Counted from the stretch's first letter, positions 1 to 12,244 are shown. The stretch: DNA of 64,000 nucleotides from Sipunculus nudus (GCA_026874595.1 CM049310.1:17524058-17588057), one strand, 5' to 3'. A program made the numbers and translations. The notes: generated from the sequence alone by a model not told the origin.

Positions 1-1262
1 TTTATATATATTTATATGTAAATTTATAATTGTTACAGAACCTTATATCAACATATCACGTATGCGTGACAAACACAAATATTGTAATGGAGATGAAAAA
101 AATCAGATTCTGTGACACTAGGCAGCGTGAAATGTCTAGGGGAATGAATAAAGAATCAGTGGATTCAGTCAGTGGATGTTTTGTTAACAAACAACTATAA
201 TTGATTCATAAAACAGCCCTAACATTACAATGCACTAAATCAATACAATCACACAGTACAACAACAGTATAACAGCAAATCGATACAAATATATAAATAA
301 AGTGCACAGTACCTGGATACCACCACTGCCACAGCGACAAACCAATAATCCATGTAAACAGCTCTTTAGTCCAAAGCAAAGCTCCTGCCGTAATCCCGAA
401 AACAAACTAGAGACAGGCAGCACTAAACTGTATAGAGTTGATAATAGTAGAATCCCTGAAATTACTGGAATTATCGGATAGGTCCCACAACTGACTAATA
501 CGCTTCCGTGTCCTCTGGAATTTTTCTCTCCTCTCTCTTCCCGGCTTTAAAACACAGCCACTATTTAAAGCTTCTCATCTCAAGCCGAGAACTAGCCGAT
601 AATACACAAGGAAACACGCGTTACAGGAAACATCTAGAACAAGAATGCTGTGTTTCTACATGTCAGGGTTCGCTTGGCCAGGCGATGCTGTCATGGCAAC
701 GAGCTATGGTGCTTCACGAACCAATTGTCAACAACACATGGAACATCCCTGAACACAGACATCTGTAACATAATATACTTATTAAAATTTACATTCTCAA
801 GGCAGTAGCTTTTTAACAGGTATCGTAATGTCATGTATCTATAGTATTTATGGTCAGCATATGAATTTTATTGATAATACTGCGCGATTAATAAAGTTTT
901 ATTTTAGCTAAAATTATATAATCTTATGCCGTTATACGTACCCATCCCTGCTTTTCCGATGGAAATGTGACCAGTTGCACGTGGTGCTCTTTCATGAAAG
1001 AACCTCTCCGTGTTCAGATGGAAACAATGTTACCAGTTGTGCTCCGTGTAAACTTGAACAGCCACATGAAACATAGGTGTACCTGGTTTCGACATGTCCT
1101 CGCGGACAAATTCTTGTGGACAACGGCCAAATCTCTCGCTGTGATTCCCGTAAGTTTCTTGTATTATCCGAGATTGTGGAGATTGAGTGTGTCCTATATC
1201 CCTATGACATTTAACAATTTTTCGATAAACCCATACGTTTACCGGCGATGTTTTCACTTTAA
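1..1262. other. Unassigned intergenic sequence
   Basis: AT-rich DNA with only short chance open frames in both directions. No motif, RNA gene or recognisable repeat was seen. Confidence 0.5.
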
Positions 1263-1339
1263 GTGACCGGCCATCCGGGTTCCCGCGGGCGACATCTTCA
1301 AGTAAATGTAGATGTCGCCCGGGTAGCAGGATGGTGACC
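1263..1339. repeat. Short palindrome, possible foldback element
   Basis: Inverted repeat of about 77 bp. The inner arms CGGGCGACATCT and AGATGTCGCCCG pair perfectly around a 12-base loop, and the outer ends GTGACC...CATCC and GGATGGTGACC continue the pairing with mismatches. It is GC-rich compared with its AT-rich flanks. Confidence 0.6.
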
Positions 1340-2155
1340 AGCAGGTTTTATTTTTCGTCGTGTTATTTTGCGCATTTGCAGGCCGATAATTTTTTTAATG
1401 AACGCAATCCTTAAATAGAAGCCTGCCTTGTTTAAACGCCGGATCAAAGCAAGGAAATACAGTATATTACAAACATGAAGCATTATACACACTAATGCTT
1501 GATAATATTAACCATCACGGTGTGAATTGTCTCATGCAGGATTCGAGCCCGTATATTTTCTGTCCCTTAAATGATAGATTAAATCTATAAGACTGAAGCA
1601 GAACATACTAAAATTACAGAATATGCAGATACCAAAAGAAGAATAAAATAAAGTTGTTTAATAGAATATGCTTTATGCTTATTAATCATATATAGATATA
1701 AGAAGAAGAAAACTACTGACAGGGGGTTACACAGGTGATAATACTGGAGGTAATACAGGACTGAATGCGCCCGTTTACTTAATCAGATCTTAAACTTAAT
1801 TATAGTTAAGAGCGCCGAATAAATGAAGAAAACCCGTTTGCCCGTTGGATGGAATTGGTTTTGATGAGGAAGTAAACTCAGTGTTACAAATTAGATTTTA
1901 AATCCTATATCAATGTTTCTTATTAATTAAGACAAATCTGAATCAATCTTATTACCATCGGTCAAGCCAGTAAGAAGTTATATATAGTGGTAGTCTCATT
2001 CATCAAAGGTTGTTGACATAACAACATATTAAGATGCGATACACACTACGGAGAGGTATATTCCAATTACTGCTTTCATTCAAGATTAAGTAACAAGATT
2101 AAAGGAGCTAGTTGTGTTAGTCGGCATCTTTCGTCCGATTGTTATTACCATACAC

Positions 2156-2216
<61 letters not shown>

Positions 2217-4431
2217 GGAACCTTATATCTGCCATTGTGAAAACTATTAAAGTGTGCAATTCATTCCTAGAACAGTCATATAATGCTGGACAGGAACACT
2301 TATTTAGGTTTGGCGTCAAGAATTCTTATCTCATGAACCACAAAACATTTTTTTAACTTCCGCAGAAACTGTTACTTTTTTTATAAATTTTTATATTTAA
2401 ATGCAAGATGTAATTTGGATGATCATGACAATAAAGGTCCTCACTTTGGGCCCCTCGGAGCCCAGTGCCTCAAAATGGCAGACCTGTGGCGAAACTGGAT
2501 TTTCATGGGTCTGCTTTCTCTAGCACACCTCGTCATATGGATGTCAGTCTTTGGTAAAATTTTAATAACAATTGCCCCATTGAGATGCAGGCACCAAAAG
2601 GAATTCCAAGATCGCTGTCTGGTCGAGTTTTAATTCTAATGACTCTTAAATTAATTAGCGCACATTTTATCATAGCTGACCTTTACTTTCAATTTCATAG
2701 TAATATCCTGAACGGTTCTTGAGATAATGCGCGAAGTGCGTTAATGACAGACGGACGAACATAAAAACCTGATTAGAAAAGGGCGCCCGCCCGGGCGGGG
2801 TACTAATAAACTATATGAGACACAGACACAGATCACCCGTGTGCATCAGGGGCAAACCTTCTTCCAAATCCTTTTCTAAACGCCCTTGCAGCCTACTGTT
2901 CTATTTTGTACCAGCCTCAAGTATTTACACTGTTTTCCCGTTTTAGGAAAAAAGGTGACATGACATACCCCTGTAACTGTATTGTGTTTATCATCACTGA
3001 CACAACAGAGTTTCAGATTACGTTCAAAATTACTTTCTGCCAGAACAGTCTGTCTCAAACAGGTGTGGTCCATTCACAAGGTACTGGCTTGTCTGTTTGG
3101 CTTTTTCAGCTGCAGTCATCCTTTAGCATATTGGGCTCGCTGTTGCCATAAATGATGTTGGTATTGTTTGTATTTTTTTTTCGGTTGCCTCGCAAAAGGT
3201 AAAGGATTAATCGTAATCCGTTAATAACAAAGTTTGTCCAGACACAATGGAGAACAGATTAAAGTTTGATCCACCATTCGTTGTAAAAACGGGATCTGTC
3301 TTTTGTCTCCTTTCCGCGTAAGGTACTGACAATTGCACAGGGACGAGGAACTGATATATCCAGACCTACGCGAAGAATCAAAAGATGATTGGATCTGGCT
3401 GCTGGTCGGATAGTCATCCCTCAGTGGCAGGAGAAAATACTCCCAAGCCTTGTATGGCCCTTATAGCTTTACTGTTTAGTATAGAATGGATCTGACATAA
3501 CAATGATTCCTAGGTTTTATCCTTATACATGGAAATATCACATGTGACATTTTGCCGTCCCCTTTTCAGACAATTCTTTATTTTTATTCAATAAAGCATG
3601 AAACGATGATATGGTGCCATGAGGAAAATGTACTCCGAAAGACTATACCTGAAACATATATTTCGAAGGGTAAGCGTCAAATGTAATTTTGAAACAGAAA
3701 TTTTGTATATGTAAAAGCGATGTTTTTAAATGATTTAATTTACAATTGAACAATCTAGAATCCAAATTCCTGTAAAAATTGTCATCTAGTCCAAATGTGA
3801 ATAACAAATACTTTACCATTGTGACCATTAATGATAAGAGTGACTTAATTGTCACAATATATCCATAATTAATTACAGGTTATTTTATTTTAAGATTGGC
3901 GTTGTATTTTTGTCTCAGACGGGATTCTGGTTATCATGTAAATTTCTGTCATAAAAGTTTTTGTAGTGATAGACGAGAATCTGATGGAGTTGGGCTACCG
4001 CTTGTGGAACATTATATTGCGATACTTGAATCCCACTATTATTTGTGAATGTGGTCGTGAAAGCGTTTTTCCACTCTAAAGTAAGCCGATACATGAAGCA
4101 TTGCTAGCATACTCTCTCACGATACATTCGAGCCTGCACCATATCCTTGGAGTGTTTTCATGTCGAATTCTCGAGCCATTATCAGACCCTGACTAAATAA
4201 TCCTCCCAATTATTTGTTATGGGCGCTTTCGGGGTCCGCCATTTTCCATACCGACTAAAAACCGGATGCTGCAAGCAGGGTGATTGAGGTCAAAGGGGAG
4301 AGACTGAAAACGAGGGACAGAGTTGCCTCGACACGTATGCAGTACAGGTAACGTCCGTTACTGAGTGTTTTTCATCAAATTCTTCCTTAGGATTGAAAGG
4401 TGTCTACAGAATATGCAAAATATGAATCACT
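1340..4431. other. Non-coding stretch with a TA microsatellite
   Basis: Holds a (TA)n run at 2,159-2,212. At 2,415-2,800 there is more GC-rich, transposon-like sequence ending in a GGGCGCCCGCCCGGGCGGGG block; it could be an interspersed repeat but has no partner in the window. The remainder shows no gene. Confidence 0.5.
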
Positions 4432-4930
4432 ATCCATAGGTGGAGATATGTGTTTTCGGCATATTAATCTTAAGATGTACTTTATTATAGTCATATTACT
4501 TTAACCCAGTTTCAGTGAGCTTGACCTGTTTTTCAAGGGACAGGCCCGAAAAGAGTAAATATTTCAAATTTTCAATGTCAATTTTTTTTATTTATTAAGT
4601 GTACAGACAAATAGATAGAAAACAATACAATAATATCTGATATTCAACATTATTTGGGGTACCGCTTTGAATTCACTCGTGCTGAACCATATGGGATAGC
4701 TGACTCAACACTTCAGAGTTAGTTCATGGTTCAAAAAAAAAAATCTATGATCTATAAAAAATGAAACTTTTACAGACAAGTGTTGTTAACATTTATGAAG
4801 TCTAGTAGCAAGTTTTGTAGTGATACCTTTAATAGTTTTTGAATGATATTCAAATGATAAAAATGTGACGTTAGTATGTTAAGCTCATCTTTTAAAACTC
4901 AAAGAGAAAACGACCAAATTTCATTTCCGT
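4432..4930. repeat. Dispersed repeat, contiguous copy 1
   Basis: It shares ordered blocks with 5,105-5,436 and 8,898-9,115: GGTGGAGATAT, CCCAGTTTCAGTGA, a TGACCT...TTTTCAAGG block, GTACAGACAAAT, AACCATATG, TTTTACAGACA, AATGTGACGT and ACGACCAAAT. It has no coding capacity. It is a diverged interspersed repeat of about 500 bp, class unknown, and shows what the locus next door looked like before the LINE inserted. Confidence 0.7.
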
Positions 4931-5104
4931 TTTACACGCATTACGTTTTATTGAACTTTAGTTCTTCCCAAACCTATCAGAGCAGGATGAAAGATAAGTT
5001 GTAGAATCTGGGGTTGAGTTGAAGGCAAGGTGATTTGGCGGGCAGGAGGGGGGTAGGATGAGACCCTTGACTGATTTTATGAAAGCTACAATAAGTCTAG
5101 ATAT

Positions 5105-5436
5105 CTACAGGTGGAGATATTTGTGTTTTTGCCATTATCATTATTATCATGCCACTTTTTCTTCCGATTCCATTGATAATTACCTTCGATGTACCTTACT
5201 ATTGTCCAATAATGTGACCCAGTTTCAGTGACCGTAACCTATTTTCAAGGTCACTTTTTCGATTTTCCAGATATTCAATATCGCTTTTCTTCTTATCTAT
5301 AAGAGGTACAGACAAATTGATATAAAAGGTATTAGCAAACTTCGTTTTCAACAATACTGTGGCAAAAATTTGGAATTCATTCATGCGCAACCATATGAGA
5401 CGGATGACTCAGCACTTTTCAGTAAGGCTGTGTTTC
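5105..5436. repeat. Dispersed repeat copy 2, first half
   Basis: Aligns with 4,432-4,730 in the same orientation (GGTGGAGATAT, CCCAGTTTCAGTGACC, CAACCATATGAGA, GATGACTCAGCACTT). It stops where the (ATTGTAA) tail of the LINE begins, and its second half resumes beyond the LINE. Confidence 0.7.
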
Positions 5437-5469
5437 TTACAATTTACAATTTACAATTATCACTTAATA

Positions 5470-6030
5470 TAGCGCACTTTCATACTCTAATATTCAAAGG
5501 CGCTTAACAGTCATTACAGAGTTTAAATAAATGAGTCTTTAATCCTAACTTAAATAATTCAACAGACATATGTCATCTGTGTTTCTAAGGTTCTGAGGTA
5601 AAGCATTCCAAAGCCTAGGAGCTACCTGTACAAAAAAACCGTGTAGAGTTAAAGACAAATTACACCTGGCAGGGATCGGTAACTTGCCAGCTGTTGCTGA
5701 TCTTAACCGTTTATTATAATTTAATTTAAGAGCTTCAATCAGATATTCTGGTGCTGCTCCCTTAATACACTTAAAAGTTAATACTAGAATCTTATATTTA
5801 ATTCTGTATGGAATTTTCAGCCAGTGAAGGGCTTTCAGCGAGCGCGAGATGTGGTCATGCTTTCTTAGACCTGTTACAAGGCGAGCACACGTTCTGAATA
5901 CACTGCAAACGGTTCAATTCTTTCTGGGACGCACCAACGAGTATACTGTTGCAATAATCGACCCTACTCATGACTAATGCTTGAGCTAAAATGTTCCTTG
6001 TATCTGTATTTCAGTATAGTGTTTCACTCT
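5470..6030 (-). pseudogene. LINE C-terminal region
   Basis: Too broken to appear as one open frame, but the minus strand reads ALVMSRVDYCNSILVGAS, then text like QKELNRLQ and ARLVTGLRKHDHISRSLKAL, HWLKIPYRIKYKILVLTFKC, GAAPEYLIEALKL and APRLWNALPQNLRN. These blocks are diagnostic for the region after the reverse transcriptase in CR1/L2-like LINEs. A single-base shift lies near 5,900. Confidence 0.75.
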
Positions 6031-6074
6031 ACACAGTCGTTTTAACATGAGATATGAGGAGGAGCATACTTTAT

Positions 6075-6344
6075 TTATATGCTCTCTACCACTGAGTGTA
6101 CTACCCATATAAAAACCAAGTTTTTTACACATTTAGTTGCCTGGATAATATCATCATCAATCTTTACTCTAAGATCCTGCACTTTCTTAAGATTAGATTT
6201 GGTACCAATCATAATAACTTCAGTCTTTTCTTCGTTCAATTTAAGTCTGTTTACCCTCATCCATGATCTAATGGATGATATACACTCTTCTAATCTAGAA
6301 ACAGTCTCACGAATGTTTATTTTGTCCTTCGGATGCGTATCCAT
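6075..6344 (-). pseudogene. LINE reverse transcriptase palm/thumb segment
   Basis: 89 codons that continue the reverse transcriptase after motif C: ECISSIRSWMRVNRLKLNEE (motif D region), KTEVIMIGTK and CVKNLVFIW (motif E region). The ATG at its start is an artefact of the deletion, because the upstream homology is in the preceding segment. It ends where the frame breaks near 6,075. Confidence 0.75.
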
Positions 6345-6729
6345 GAAAGTTTACATCATATTTCCTGCAGATATCCCCTAGGGGAGTGATGAAAAGTGTA
6401 AAAAGAAAAGGGCCCAGAATCGAACCCTGCGGTACCCCGTACTTAATAAACTCCTCCGATGAAAACAATCCGTTTATAACAACTTTTTGTTTTCTATTAG
6501 TAAGGTATGACCTCAGCCATGAGAGAACAGTACCTGATTCCCCAAACCGATATTTCAGACGATTAAGCAAAAAGTCATGAATCACCGTGTCAAAAGCGGC
6601 TGATAAGTCCAGCATAATAAGACAGACCACCCTTCCTGTATCTACTTCCTGGTAAACATTGTTCATCACATCCAAGAGAGCCGTCTCAGTACTCCTATTC
6701 CTGGTATATGCTGATTGATATTTCTCCAT
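6307..6729 (-). pseudogene. LINE reverse transcriptase core, catalytic motif lost
   Basis: 140 codons carrying QSAYTRNRSTETALL (RT motif 2a region), LDLSAAFDTVIHDFLL (motif A with the first catalytic Asp) and YGVPQGSILGPFLF (motif B). Motif C should read YADD, but the frame reads GYASEGQN and stops. Just after GYA about 10 codons seem deleted and the frame shifts into the 6,075-6,344 segment. Without the YADD pair the enzyme cannot have been active. Confidence 0.85.
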
Positions 6730-6955
6730 GTTTCCAGTTTTCTTGGCATGCGATATAATCTGATAACAGGCCGCTTTTTCAATTATTTTACCAAGAAATG
6801 GTAAATTCGAAACAGGTCTAAAATTTTTGTGTTCATCAGTGTTTAATCAAGCCTTCTTCAGAAGAGGGCGCTATATAGCTACTTTGAGATCTTCCGGGAA
6901 CATTCCTTCACTCAGTGATCTATTGACTGTTAGACAAATAAAAAGGATTACATCC

Positions 6956-7333
6956 TCAATGTTTGATTAGAGGAGATGAGTAGGAAACGGCCGGGTCCAG
7001 CTCACAGCTCTTAGTAGCAAGGCTACTAATAAGTTCCTTAGTTTGCTGAGGAGTTATGGCTGCAAAACAGTAAAATTTCATCTCAGTACTATATTCCGCC
7101 TCAATATAGAGGTGGTCATCAACTCCTGTTGGCAGACTATTCAGTAAATTCATGATTTTCTCCATTTTTTCACTAAAGAACACATTGAAATTTTTAGCAA
7201 TCTCTACATCATCACCTATGGGAAATGTTGTTACTTCCTTCCTGAAAAGTAGTCTATTTGCATGTTTATATACATCCTTATAATTAGATTTACAGCTGTT
7301 GAAAATCTCTTGGTGATATTCTCTGTAAAGCAA
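6956..7333 (-). pseudogene. LINE linker between endonuclease and reverse transcriptase
   Basis: 125 codons with wording typical of the CR1-like inter-domain region: YKHANRLLFRK, AKNFNVFFSEKMEKI and ITPQQTKELISSLATKSCELDP. It follows the endonuclease segment in another frame. Between this block and the reverse transcriptase core (6,956-6,729) the homology continues as MFPEDLKVAI and DEHKNFRPVSNLPFLGKIIE-like text with at least two in-frame stops. Confidence 0.7.
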
Positions 7334-8171
7334 ATTCTTCCAAATTCGTTTGATTCTTCAGTCTTTTCCAAATGCGTTCCTTTCGTCTCATAACTGCCAT
7401 TCCTAATTTAATTGTGTTGTCAAGCCAAGATGGTCTTTCCCACTTTGGTCCATACTTTATCTTTTTCGTTTTTAATGGTGCTATTTTGTCCATGATGGAG
7501 GATAATGTCTCATTGTAGAATGTAGTCAGTCCACATGAATCCATATTAGTTTCAAATAAATGGATATTCTGAAGGTGATGCTGAAGCACCGAATTGTCAA
7601 TCTTTTTAATAGCCCTGTATTTGATTTCTTTCCCTGTTCTTATCACTGTCCTACTACAACAGAATTCTAATTCAACTGCATAATGATCAGAGAAAAGTAA
7701 TCCTTGGGAGACTTTTGTCACTATACAATCATCATCACTGAAGCAAAGATCAATCCCACTTCCCGATTTACTTGTAGCAAAATTGACAAAATTTACCAAA
7801 CTGAAACAGCTTAGAAAGTCTTTGAAATTGATAATATCTGAGTTACTAGAGTTCAATATATTGATATTAAAATCACCCATGTATACCGTTTTTTCCTTTC
7901 GATGCATGTTTACTTCTATATATGACGTAAGTTCATGAATGAAGTCCGTGACTTTACCGTCAGGAGGCCTATAGATCAACAGAATATAGACTTTCCTTTC
8001 TGAGAGGTTCCATTCTAATTCTTGATATTCCATATCATCAAACTGATAGACACAATTACTCAGAGTGATATTTAAATGATTTCGATAAATGATGGCGACA
8101 CCACCACCTTTATTTCCAGTTTTTCTAGGTGTTGATATGTTATAACCAGGGGGTGGTATGAGACGAGCCAC
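7290..8171 (-). pseudogene. LINE endonuclease domain
   Basis: 293 codons of apurinic-like endonuclease plus the start of the linker. Visible motifs are GGGVAIIYR, LIYRPP, MGDFNINI (catalytic Asp and Asn) and LLFSDHYAVELEF (the terminal SDH). This domain nicks target DNA to prime reverse transcription. The first catalytic motifs lie across a frameshift in the neighbouring segment, so no intact enzyme can be made. At the 3' side the frame is lost near 7,300 and homology continues in the 6,956-7,333 segment. Confidence 0.85.
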
Positions 8172-8218
8172 ATCTGGATCATCGTGTGGTAGCCAAGTCT
8201 CTGTGACTCCACAAATAT

Positions 8219-8683
8219 CTATATATTGTGATCAATTATGTAAGTCTGAAGATTTAAATACTTTTTTAGAACTGACCTGGAATTTACAAACATGGCATTA
8301 TACTTGAAGCTGTCACTCCTTGATTCAACTGGTTTAAGATGCTCAATATTTACTCCAGACTGTTCTTTGTTTACTTTATAGTGAGTGTGTGATACTGTCC
8401 TAATATGCTGAAACAGCCATCGTCTTTCACGGGTACGCCTGTATGGCTGATACATGGGCACTTTCTTGATGCCAAGTTCCAAAATTCTTGCTATAATATC
8501 AGGTGACAGTAGGCCTTTCCAATGCTCCTGGTACATTTGTGGTTTAACAGTACGTAAAAAACTAGAAGTATACGCCAGTATGGCCATGGCACATAGCAAG
8601 CAAGTCAATATAATCGAACCACGTATCCCAGAAAGTGACACCATTTCACCTAATTTCGTCCACGGTGAAACCCGTAAGATCAC
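8219..8683 (-). pseudogene. LINE ORF N-terminal segment leading into the endonuclease
   Basis: Open for 154 codons. It starts with a hydrophobic stretch (about residues 22-42), then a basic region, and ends in FVNSRSVLKKYLNLQTYIID. The NSRS/NARS word is the first active-site motif of LINE APE endonucleases. A two-base shift at about 8,220 breaks the frame; in the next frame the text continues as DICGVTETWLPHDDPDV, carrying the catalytic Glu of TETWL. It is therefore part of the same original protein as the 7,290-8,171 segment. Confidence 0.75.
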
Positions 8684-8897
8684 ATATTACCGCTCACCGT
8701 AAATACAAAGTCACACGTTTTTTCACAGAAGTGCACTGAACCTTCACGTCTCTCAGCCCAGTGGTAATCCTTACACCCAAGCACTTTGTGGTAAAAATAG
8801 AAAGTCTCTATAGCCTTTAAAACCAATTTGAAAATAAACTCAATTGGCAGCCATCCGACACACGTCTTCCGCGCATAACAGTCCCGCATATATATTA

Positions 8898-9115
8898 TTG
8901 ACCTAGAAAATTGAATGTTTTTACAGACATGTATAATTTACACTTTAGGACTGTAATATGGCAAGTTTGGAAGAGATATCTTGCATAGCTTTGGGAAAAT
9001 ATGCAAATAACGAAAATGTGACGTCAGCATTTTCAGTTTCTGTGTATACTCGCAAAGTGACGACCAAATACCATTTCGGTTTAACAATATTTTAGTTATT
9101 TCCAATTTATACGAG
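8898..9115. repeat. Dispersed repeat copy 2, second half
   Basis: Resumes the homology to copy 1 (4,750-4,930): a TATTGACCTA-like start, TTTTTACAGACATG, AAAATGTGACGTCAGC, GTGACGACCAAAT and CATTTCGGTTTA. With 5,105-5,436 it forms one element split by the LINE. Confidence 0.65.
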
Positions 9116-9190
9116 GTTGATGTGTGTGTGTGTATATATAAGAATATATGTATATAATATGTCATATATATATGTATATTAAAGAATGAA
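9116..9190. repeat. TG/TA-rich microsatellite
   Basis: (TG)n running into TATA-rich imperfect repeats just before the foldback at 9,191. Confidence 0.6.
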
Positions 9191-9315
9191 ATGCCATGAC
9201 TGAACCTATTAAGATCAGACACACACACACCTTCACACATTAACATATGGTATATGGGTATGTTAATGTGTGAAGGTGTGTGTGTGTCTTGTCTTAATAG
9301 GTTCAGTCATGGCAT
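9191..9315. repeat. Foldback (large inverted repeat)
   Basis: Arms of about 57 bp, from ATGCCATGACTGAACCTATT to its inverted copy AATAGGTTCAGTCATGGCAT, are separated by about 11 bases. Each arm contains a (CA)n/(TG)n run and the word CTTCACACATTAACATA. The arms are nearly identical, so the palindrome is either young or kept by conversion. Confidence 0.85.
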
Positions 9316-10230
9316 ATCGCTTTTTCAATTTCCTATAACAGACAGTACCTTTAACAGACCATGGACCTATCCTTCAAAAACAACTAATGTAACTTTGAAT
9401 TATTTAAATTCAAATTTATATAATTATATATATTATCCCAAAACTTCAAAATTGATTGGCCTGGTTTAAATACATGCATGTACATTTTGAATATGTTTGT
9501 GGTTATTATGAGCAAGGTATAAATGTAAAGATTTGCCACTGACGTAAATTTATTATTCTGACTTTTAAACATAACCATCAAACATATTATGAAATTGTTT
9601 GACACTTCACATATCCCCCTCCCCCCGTGCTCTGAGGTCTTCCGCATGTTAAACCCTGAAAAAAATTATTAAAAAAACGCCTTTTTATTTTCAAGATTTC
9701 AGATATTAGGGCTGTCAACAAGGTTAATGCGTTTAGATTTATACGGTAATAATAAATCGTTCTTGATATTGAACAAAATGGTTGGTACATGTATACTCTA
9801 TTTTTCTTAAATCCATAAATTAAACCAAAGGGCGCCCACAAAGAAAAGAAATAATGATGAACTTTATTAAAACAACTGCATGACAATTACTGTGGTTTAC
9901 AGCAGCGATAGCAAACCAAGTACACCCCAAATCTATACATGTGATAACGCGAGTTACGTGTGACATGAATACCGAACACGATTACCAAATGGCAAAATAA
10001 ATGAAATTTTAAAATTGCAGATCTGAATAAAATCTGGAAAAGGCCGTAACATCATATCTGATAGTCTGAACTTGTGTGCCCGATACTTGTTGTTCTCAAA
10101 CGTCATCCTTGCTCGTGCCGAATTGCTGTAATTTCATTTATTTTTATAGCTCCAGAAAATTCCCAGGGTATTTTTTCAGACTTCCCGTGTGGACTTAAAT
10201 TGGTTTCGACATAATCGAGGTTATTAGATT

Positions 10231-10275
<45 letters not shown>

Positions 10276-11099
10276 TGTTTAATAGAATATCTCGGTAGGT
10301 CACTTTTACCGTATTGTCATTGTTAATTATATTAAAATGATATCCTGTGGCAGATTAGGCCCTGTGTAAATATGTTTAAATAAATAAATTTATAACAAAA
10401 TTTTTTTTATTTAATTGATATATTTAAGTTACATGTCAAACGTTATGCAATTCCTTCGGCTTCTGTGGTCTTAGAAGCGCACCGGACTCAACAGAGCACT
10501 AGTCGTGAATTCGGGGATAAGCCGAGGTACCGTCAGATTTTCATGGTCTACCCAGCCCAAGCTCAGCTCATGTAGGCCAATGGGAAGGTCTTGCCTCTTT
10601 CACAGGCGAATGTGAATTGGGGATGGACGGGGTATTCGGTGTTATGACCCAGTGGAGGGTAACGTAAAAACTCCCTACCTCATTTATAATTATTTGGGTG
10701 CTATCTTAATCACAGGGCCGTTCATTAATATCCTTAACAAATGAATTAGAAAGTATAAACTTCGGATAAATTAATAATTTAAAGTGTAGGCTTTTCAAAC
10801 CATGCCGTAAGCTTTATTCTAACAACATTCACCTGCTGATCGGGGCTCATCCCGTGAAACAGTCTGTAGTGAATTTACAGTGTTGTTTTCTTCATCGTTA
10901 TATGCTAGTACATATATATATATATAAATACATATTTAAATGAAAGAAAATTAAGAATAACTGGGAAAAGAAATGGATAAAATGAGAGCTTTTACAGCTC
11001 AGCTTGTGGGGGGGGGGGGGTTAATATGATTAAAAGACAAAGGATGAATTATTGGGTATCCTTGTTGATAGCGGGCCAGCAAAAAAATAGATTTTTTAA
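9316..11099. other. Non-coding stretch
   Basis: Contains a (TA)n run at 10,235-10,271, a GC-richer island at 10,450-10,680 of possible repeat origin, and a 13-base G tract at 11,008-11,020. No gene was recognised. Confidence 0.5.
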
Positions 11100-11400
11100 G
11101 TGCAGTGCTTGTTGATAGCAGGCATCCATGTTAGATCCATCATCAACAAAGACAATGTGTGGGTGGATGCTACCTTCAGATTTGACTCGAGGTCATTTTC
11201 AAGATCAAACGAAAAATAGACCAGGCAAGGTAGACTTTTTTCCTTTCTGAAAACTACCTGTTTATGTCAGGGATCCATGTTAGACCAATCAACCAAACAG
11301 TGATGGAAAAAGCGTGGATGCAATGCTACATATTGACTTTTTAGGTTGTTTCAAGGCTATTTAAATGCCATACCAAACAAAATTGGACCTGAACGGGTAT
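11100..11400 (+). repeat. Diverged tandem duplication, unit about 170 bp
   Basis: Two copies share CAGG(C/G)ATCCATGTTAGA, then ATCAACAAA/ATCAACCAAA, (G/C)GTGGATGC, GCTAC, TTGACT and TCAAG(G/A) blocks in order, about 172 bases apart. Class unknown; no coding frame. Confidence 0.5.
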
Positions 11401-12240
11401 AGTTTTCTCTATCAATAAAAGGTAAATTCGGTAACCTTACGCTTTACAGTTATTTTTATATCAAGTGCAAAGTACATGTAACAAGCTATGGAATAATCAT
11501 GTTCACAATTCTTTACACTTTAATGTATGGAATGTAAAAATTAAAGGTGTCTTTTTGTAAAAACGGTAATTTTTTTCAATATTCTGAAACAAGATATCTA
11601 GAAAGGAAATAAGGGATGCTTTCTGTTTGTTCCCCAAAGTGTGTTAAACACAATTTAAATGTTTACATAATAAAAATGGTTGCACTTTGGAAAATGCAGG
11701 ATAAAAGCTCTACGAATAACGGATATTTGTTTATAATGATGTTGTTTAGGGAACGAGTTGACGGTATCAGAAGACCCTGGATCGACGTTTTATATTTAAA
11801 GTTAAAAGGCCTACTGAAACATTCAAAATGGCTGTAAAATAGCTGCAATATTTGTATATATTAGTCGTCATATAAAACTACTTTATTGGATCAGATATGT
11901 GTGCTTTTAGTTCGAAAAGAGTCATTCGGGGGCATTTGTCGCCAATACAGCTGTTAAGGCATCCACAAAAATACTGTAACTGGTCAATGGATAAGTTCAT
12001 AAATAATTTATGATTAATCTGTAAAATTACTAGGGGCATTCTATGGAAATGTGCTCCAAAGGAAGTACACAGTCGAATGTGCTTCGGCATATTAGTTATT
12101 AATCCACTGGAACAGAAAGGTCGTATTGTTATTAGGCTCTATCTCCTGTAGGCCGCTTTTAAGAGTGAAATTCTGTAAAACATCTCCTTGCGGGCATATC
12201 TGTACTAAGGGCACGTCCAATTTACGGCAATTTGTCAAAT
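11401..12240. other. Non-coding stretch
   Basis: Only short overlapping chance open frames on both strands; no recognisable motif. Confidence 0.45.
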
Positions 12241-12244
12241 AAGT

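Larger units (their letters stand above)
5437..8897 (-). mobile_element. Decayed CR1/L2-like non-LTR retrotransposon, nearly full length
   Basis: One minus-strand element of about 3.46 kb. In order it contains an N-terminal segment, an APE-type endonuclease, a linker, a reverse transcriptase and a long C-terminal region, all broken by frameshifts, stops and a deletion. The 3' end is marked by three copies of ATTGTAA (5,437-5,457), the short tandem tail typical of CR1/L2-like LINEs. The ends were set by comparing the flanks with an uninterrupted copy of the target repeat at 4,432-4,930. No clear target duplication was found. The order and motifs put it in the CR1/L2/Jockey group; the exact clade needs a phylogeny. 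Confidence 0.88.

Noticed and set aside
10450-10680. Possible tRNA-derived SINE
   Set aside because: The B-box-like word GTGAATTCGGGG is a poor match and no A box could be placed convincingly.
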